Part shown: positions 32,680 to 35,828 of the stretch, one piece after another
Layout of the letters: every line of letters starts with the position of its first letter
How positions within the stretch are numbered: the stretch's first letter is position 1
The notes under the pieces: model-generated
Database searches by the model: none
Seen by the model: the letters and a program-made list of their open reading frames with translations, nothing else
What the model was told of the DNA's origin: nothing
Translations under genes and position numbers: made by a program
NCBI GenBank assembly: GCA_025356335.1
Contig: JANXUF010000029.1
Coordinates: 1-35,828 of the forward strand
Source of the DNA: Actinomycetes bacterium
Lineage (GTDB): Bacteria > Actinomycetota > Acidimicrobiia > Acidimicrobiales > Ilumatobacteraceae
Direction of reading: 5' to 3'
DNA: 35,828 bases

Positions 32680-33559
32680 CAAGAAGCGTTCCAAGTCGAA
32701 ACCGGTTGCGAAGCCGGCCACCCCACTTGCACCTGGGTCGAAACCTGCCAACCGGGTGATCTCGGCACCGCAGCAGTCGAAGACGCCGATCTTCGTCACC
32801 GCCGGGGTCGTCGTGCTCGCATTGATCGTGTTGATCATCGTCCTCTCGAGCGGCGGCAGCGACAAGACGGCGGCCAGTTCGACGACGCTCGGCGCCGGCG
32901 CCGAGACGACGGTCGTCGACACGATGACCTCGATCCCGGCCGCGACGTTCGACGCTGTCGCCTCGACGAAGGCGGCCAGCGTCTTCAAGAAGATCACCAG
33001 CGACGCAATCACCGCCGACGGCAAGCCGGAGGTGCTGTACATCGGCGGGGAGTTCTGCCCATTCTGTGCGATCCAACGATGGTCGATGGTCGCTGCGCTG
33101 TCGCGCTTCGGTACCTTCACCGGCATCGGCCTGACCCGGTCGGCCGCGAACGATGGCAACATCGCCACGCTGACGTTCCGCAACACCAAATTCACCAGCC
33201 AATACCTGACGTTCACACCGGTCGAGAACGTCGACGTCAACCACAACGTCATCCAGACACCCACCGACGCCCAGCAGAAGCTGTGGCTGGCGATCAACGG
33301 ACGGGCCTCGTATCCATTCATCGATGTCGGGGGCAAATACGCCATCAGCAGTACGGACAACTACAACATTCTCAGCAAACTGTCGCAGACCGAAATTGCC
33401 GTCAACGCCGCCGATCCCACGACACCGATCGGTAAATCGATCCTCAGTTCCGCCAACCAGTTCTCCGCAGTGATCTGCTCGATCACCAACAACCAGCCCT
33501 CGAGCGTGTGCGACTCCGCTGGCGTCAAGGCAGAGATCGCAAACCTTCCGACCAAGTAG
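32672..33559 (+). CDS. Membrane-anchored DUF929 thioredoxin-like protein (DsbA-like role)
   Basis: A 295-residue protein. A basic cytoplasmic N-terminus (to about 37) is followed by one membrane helix at about 40-58, a Thr-rich spacer, and a DUF929 domain. VLYIGGEFCPFCAIQRW puts a CPFC thiol pair at Cys129-Cys132, followed by ALSRFGTFTGI, a DUF929 hallmark. A second cysteine pair is Cys269/Cys280 near the C-terminus. Topology places the CPFC outside the cell. By position and motif it is the likely thiol-oxidase partner of the DsbB encoded just upstream (inference); DUF929 itself has no settled function. It is followed at once by a hairpin and the KimA-like permease gene. Confidence 0.88.
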   Translation: MADKKRSKSKPVAKPATPLAPGSKPANRVISAPQQSKTPIFVTAGVVVLALIVLIIVLSSGGSDKTAASSTTLGAGAETTVVDTMTSIPAATFDAVASTKAASVFKKITSDAITADGKPEVLYIGGEFCPFCAIQRWSMVAALSRFGTFTGIGLTRSAANDGNIATLTFRNTKFTSQYLTFTPVENVDVNHNVIQTPTDAQQKLWLAINGRASYPFIDVGGKYAISSTDNYNILSKLSQTEIAVNAADPTTPIGKSILSSANQFSAVICSITNNQPSSVCDSAGVKAEIANLPTK

Positions 33560-33562
33560 CCT

Positions 33563-33577
33563 CCTCCCAGCGGGAGG
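33563..33577 (+). promoter_or_regulatory. Hairpin that buries the Shine-Dalgarno of the permease gene
   Basis: CCTCCC (33563-33568), loop AGC, GGGAGG (33572-33577). The 3' arm contains the ribosome-binding site GGGAGGG of the gene starting at 33589. In RNA the pairing would hide it. It begins 3 nt after the DUF929 stop, so a ribosome terminating there would open it. It could also be a weak terminator, but no U-run follows. Confidence 0.55.
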
Positions 33578-33588
33578 GTGACAGCGAT

Positions 33589-35433
33589 ATGCCACACGTC
33601 TTTTCGACGTTCAAACGGGTGATGGTCGGCAAGCCGCTCGCCTCGAGTGAGCTCGGTCATCAGCGGCTCGGCAAACTCGTCGGGTTGGCGGTGTTCTCCT
33701 CGGACGCCGTGGCGTCGACGGCGTTTGCTTCCGAGGAAATCCTCCAGGTCCTCGTCCCTGCAATCGGAGCGGCGGCGATCGGCTATCTCCTGCCGATCTC
33801 GATCATCGTCGTCGTCCTGCTGGTCATCGTCGTCGCCAGCTACCGCCAGACGATCTTCGCCTATCCGGGAGGAGGCGGTTCCTACATCGTCAGCAGGGAG
33901 AACCTCGGCACGAGGCCGGCGCTCTTCGCCGGCGCCTCCCTGCTCGTCGACTACACGCTCAACGTTGCCGTCTCAGCGGCAGCCGGAGTTGCTGCGCTCA
34001 CATCGGCAGTGTCAGGGCTACGTGGACACCCTGTGGCGCTGTCGCTCGTACTGGTGGCGTTGATCACCGTGGCGAACCTCCGAGGCGTGAAGGAGTCCGG
34101 CCGGCTGTTCGCCGGCCCGGTATACGGCTACGTCGTCGCCATGCTGCTGCTGGTCGGAGTCGGTCTCGGCCGGACGTACTTCGGCCATCTTGGAACGATT
34201 CCCCCGCCGAGTGACCCGATCGGCCAGAAGGGAGCACTCGAAGCGGTCACCCTGCTGCTCCTACTCCGTGCATTTGCGTCTGGTGCGATCGCCCTGTCGG
34301 GCGTCGAGGCGATTTCCAACGGCGTGCCGACGTTCCGCAAACCGGAGCCGAGAAACGCGTCGATCACGCTGATGTGGACAGGCACGATTCTCGGGTCGCT
34401 GTTCTTCGGCATTGCCGTGCTTGCCGGGCATCTCAAACCACGGCTCTCGGAGACCGAGACGATTCTCTCGCAGATGGGTCGCGCCGTGTTCGCCAGCTCG
34501 CACAACCCCGGCTACATCCTGCTGCAGGCCTCGACCGTGGCGATCCTGTGCCTGTCGGCGAACACCTCCTTCGCCGACTTCCCGCGTCTCAGTTCGATCA
34601 TCGCCCACGACGGATTCCTGCCGCACCAACTCGCCAACCGTGGTGATCGGCTGGTGTATTCCAACGGCATCATCGCCCTGTCACTCGCTTCGGCGGGCCT
34701 CCTGATCGGTTTCAGCGGCAACGTCACCAAACTCGTGCCGCTGTTCGCTGTCGGGCTCTTCAGCGCGTTCACGTTGTCCCAGACCGGCATGGTGTTCCAT
34801 CATCTGCGCCGCCGTGAGCCGCGCTGGCACTACAACATCGTCATCAACGGCATCGGGGCTGCCGCCTGTTTTGTCGTCTTGTGCATCGTCGTCGTTTCAA
34901 AATTCACCGAGGGCGCCTGGGTGCCGACCGTCGTGATCCCGCTGATCGTGTTCGTGTTCGCCGGGATCAAACGCCACTACGACCGTGTTCAGCGGACCAT
35001 GGATGCGGTCAGCCCGCTGGCCATTCCCGTGGTTCATCACACCGTCGTCCTGCCGATCGGGCGGATCTCCCCAGCCGTCGCCCAGGCGATCGGCTACGCA
35101 CAGGCGATGAAACCTGATCACGTCGTGGCGGTGAAAGTGATCAACGATCCAGAAGAGCGCGACGAAACGGCTGCAGCCTGGGCCGCACTCGGTTGCAATA
35201 TCACCCTCGAGATCCTCGAATCGCCGTACCGCGACCTCGCAGGGCCGATCCTCGACTATCTCGATGAACTCGACCGTCTGTACGACAACGATCTCATCAC
35301 CGTCCTGATTCCGGAGCTCGTCGTTCATCACTGGTGGGCGCAGGCGTTGCACAACCAAAGTGCGCTTGCATTGAAGGCGCGGCTGCTCTTTCGTGCGAAC
35401 ACCGCCGTGACAAGTCTGCCGATCCACCTGTAA
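33589..35433 (+). CDS. KimA-like APC-superfamily permease (K+/H+ or amino acid symporter)
   Basis: A 614-residue membrane protein with about 12 hydrophobic segments and a ~150-residue soluble C-terminal domain. It matches Bacillus KimA (YdaO) across its length. FKRVMVGKPLAS at the start, AVFSSDAVASTAF at 34-46, SYRQTIFAYPGGGGSYIVS, LLVDYTLNVAVS, SGVEAISNGVP and the ending QSALALKARLLF all have counterparts there. KimA is a high-affinity potassium importer controlled by c-di-AMP. Asp39 and the Asp of LLVDY correspond to two of its ion-site acids, but the tyrosine position after Asp39 is Phe46 here. The ATG has GGGAGGG 10 nt upstream inside a hairpin. Amino acid permease is the alternative annotation. 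Confidence 0.82.
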   Translation: MPHVFSTFKRVMVGKPLASSELGHQRLGKLVGLAVFSSDAVASTAFASEEILQVLVPAIGAAAIGYLLPISIIVVVLLVIVVASYRQTIFAYPGGGGSYIVSRENLGTRPALFAGASLLVDYTLNVAVSAAAGVAALTSAVSGLRGHPVALSLVLVALITVANLRGVKESGRLFAGPVYGYVVAMLLLVGVGLGRTYFGHLGTIPPPSDPIGQKGALEAVTLLLLLRAFASGAIALSGVEAISNGVPTFRKPEPRNASITLMWTGTILGSLFFGIAVLAGHLKPRLSETETILSQMGRAVFASSHNPGYILLQASTVAILCLSANTSFADFPRLSSIIAHDGFLPHQLANRGDRLVYSNGIIALSLASAGLLIGFSGNVTKLVPLFAVGLFSAFTLSQTGMVFHHLRRREPRWHYNIVINGIGAAACFVVLCIVVVSKFTEGAWVPTVVIPLIVFVFAGIKRHYDRVQRTMDAVSPLAIPVVHHTVVLPIGRISPAVAQAIGYAQAMKPDHVVAVKVINDPEERDETAAAWAALGCNITLEILESPYRDLAGPILDYLDELDRLYDNDLITVLIPELVVHHWWAQALHNQSALALKARLLFRANTAVTSLPIHL

Positions 35434-35456
35434 CCGTGGCGCAGCCGGGTCGCTGT

Positions 35457-35828
35457 TCAGGATTGTGCTTTGCGGAACTTGTCCATCAGGTGCCGACCGG
35501 CGGTGACCGGCGCGTATTTCGGCTCGGCGCCGGCTGCGAGACAGGTCGGAAGGCACTCGATGAGGGCGTCCCAGTTGGCGTTGTGGAAGAATGCCATCGA
35601 ACGGCGGGTGCAGTCTGCCCCGATATTCGATGGCGGCGTGACGACACGGTGCAGGGTGCTGCGCCAGCGGTCGTTGGTCCAGCGGGCAAGGGTGTCGCCG
35701 ACGTTCACGACGTAGGCGCCTGGCGTCGAGTGGACCTCGTGCCACTGATCGTCGGCGCCGCGGACCTGCAGACCTCCGGGAGCGTCGTCCTGGCGCAGGA
35801 GCGTGAGCGTGCCGTAGTCGGTGTGTGC
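35457..35828 (-). CDS. Isopenicillin N synthase-like 2OG-Fe(II) oxygenase (3' part only)
   Basis: The C-terminal 123 residues of a non-heme iron oxygenase; the start lies beyond the window. The first visible residues AHTDYGTLTLL carry the His and Asp iron ligands (HxD). His60 in STLHRVV is the third ligand and Arg75-x-Ser77 in CTRRSMAFF is the 2-oxoglutarate/substrate-binding RxS. These enzymes oxidise small molecules such as amino acids, alkaloids or hormone-like acids. The gene converges with the permease, with 23 bp between the stops. Substrate unknown. Confidence 0.88.
   Translation of the reverse strand, partial: AHTDYGTLTLLRQDDAPGGLQVRGADDQWHEVHSTPGAYVVNVGDTLARWTNDRWRSTLHRVVTPPSNIGADCTRRSMAFFHNANWDALIECLPTCLAAGAEPKYAPVTAGRHLMDKFRKAQS

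Noticed and set aside
32116..33360. 414-codon minus-strand open frame opposite dsbB and DUF929
   Set aside because: It crosses gene boundaries and is opposite proteins with clear motifs.

Overview
This window looks like a chromosomal stretch of a high-GC actinobacterium, probably from the class Acidimicrobiia (inference). It carries the Pup-proteasome genes (dop, pup, prcB, prcA, pafA), a PimA-type phosphatidylinositol mannosyltransferase, a helY/tatC/tatB block, an F420-type luciferase-like oxidoreductase and a ThyX-family thymidylate synthase. Several blocks match the mycobacterial order: pimA..pdxS-pdxT-yebC..ruvC-ruvA-ruvB, and dop-pup-prcB-prcA..pafA..tat-helY. I see no rRNA, tRNA, CRISPR array, transposase or phage gene. 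The window reads as core chromosome with small lineage-specific insertions, and no gap between genes exceeds about 170 bp.

Layout, left to right. 1-6392 (minus): helY, a diacylglycerol-kinase-like gene, an MDR oxidoreductase, an M20 amidohydrolase and a truncated ThyX-type gene. 6470-8091 (minus): tatB-tatC, continuing toward helY. 8197-8919 (plus): a glycerophosphodiester phosphodiesterase, followed by an 89-nt element that can fold as a three-way junction. 9058-11942 (minus): pafA and two tandem signal peptidase I genes. 12110-15013 (plus): a CaiB/BaiF CoA-transferase and a YtcJ-type amidohydrolase, inserted between pafA and the proteasome core. 15080-18512 (minus): dop-pup-prcB-prcA. 18655-23657 (minus): ruvCAB, a 1-Cys peroxiredoxin, yebC and pdxT/pdxS. 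23768-29029 (minus): two tandem DUF3048 Tat-lipoproteins, an HtpX-like protease, LemA and PimA. 29073-30005 (plus): an LLM oxidoreductase. 29996-31372 (minus): a class III aminotransferase with a cysteine cluster. 31506-35433 (plus): a thiol-disulfide cassette (a cysteine-depleted DsbB paralogue, DsbB, and a membrane-anchored DUF929 thioredoxin-like protein) and a KimA-like permease. 35457-35828 (minus): the 3' end of a 2OG-Fe(II) oxygenase gene.

Themes. Envelope export and folding recur: Tat translocase, two signal peptidases, two Tat lipoproteins, HtpX/LemA, and DsbB with DUF929. Protein turnover by pupylation is nearly complete, but the ARC/Mpa ATPase is not next to dop and PafBC is missing from its mycobacterial place. 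Many first genes have a TAnnnT hexamer ending 6-8 nt before the start codon, which suggests widespread leaderless transcription. The observations most worth a second look are the 89-nt folded element at 8924-9012, the DsbB/pseudo-DsbB/DUF929 cassette, the Ala at position -1 of the PrcB catalytic threonine, the hairpin that buries the permease ribosome-binding site, and the leaderless promoter pattern.
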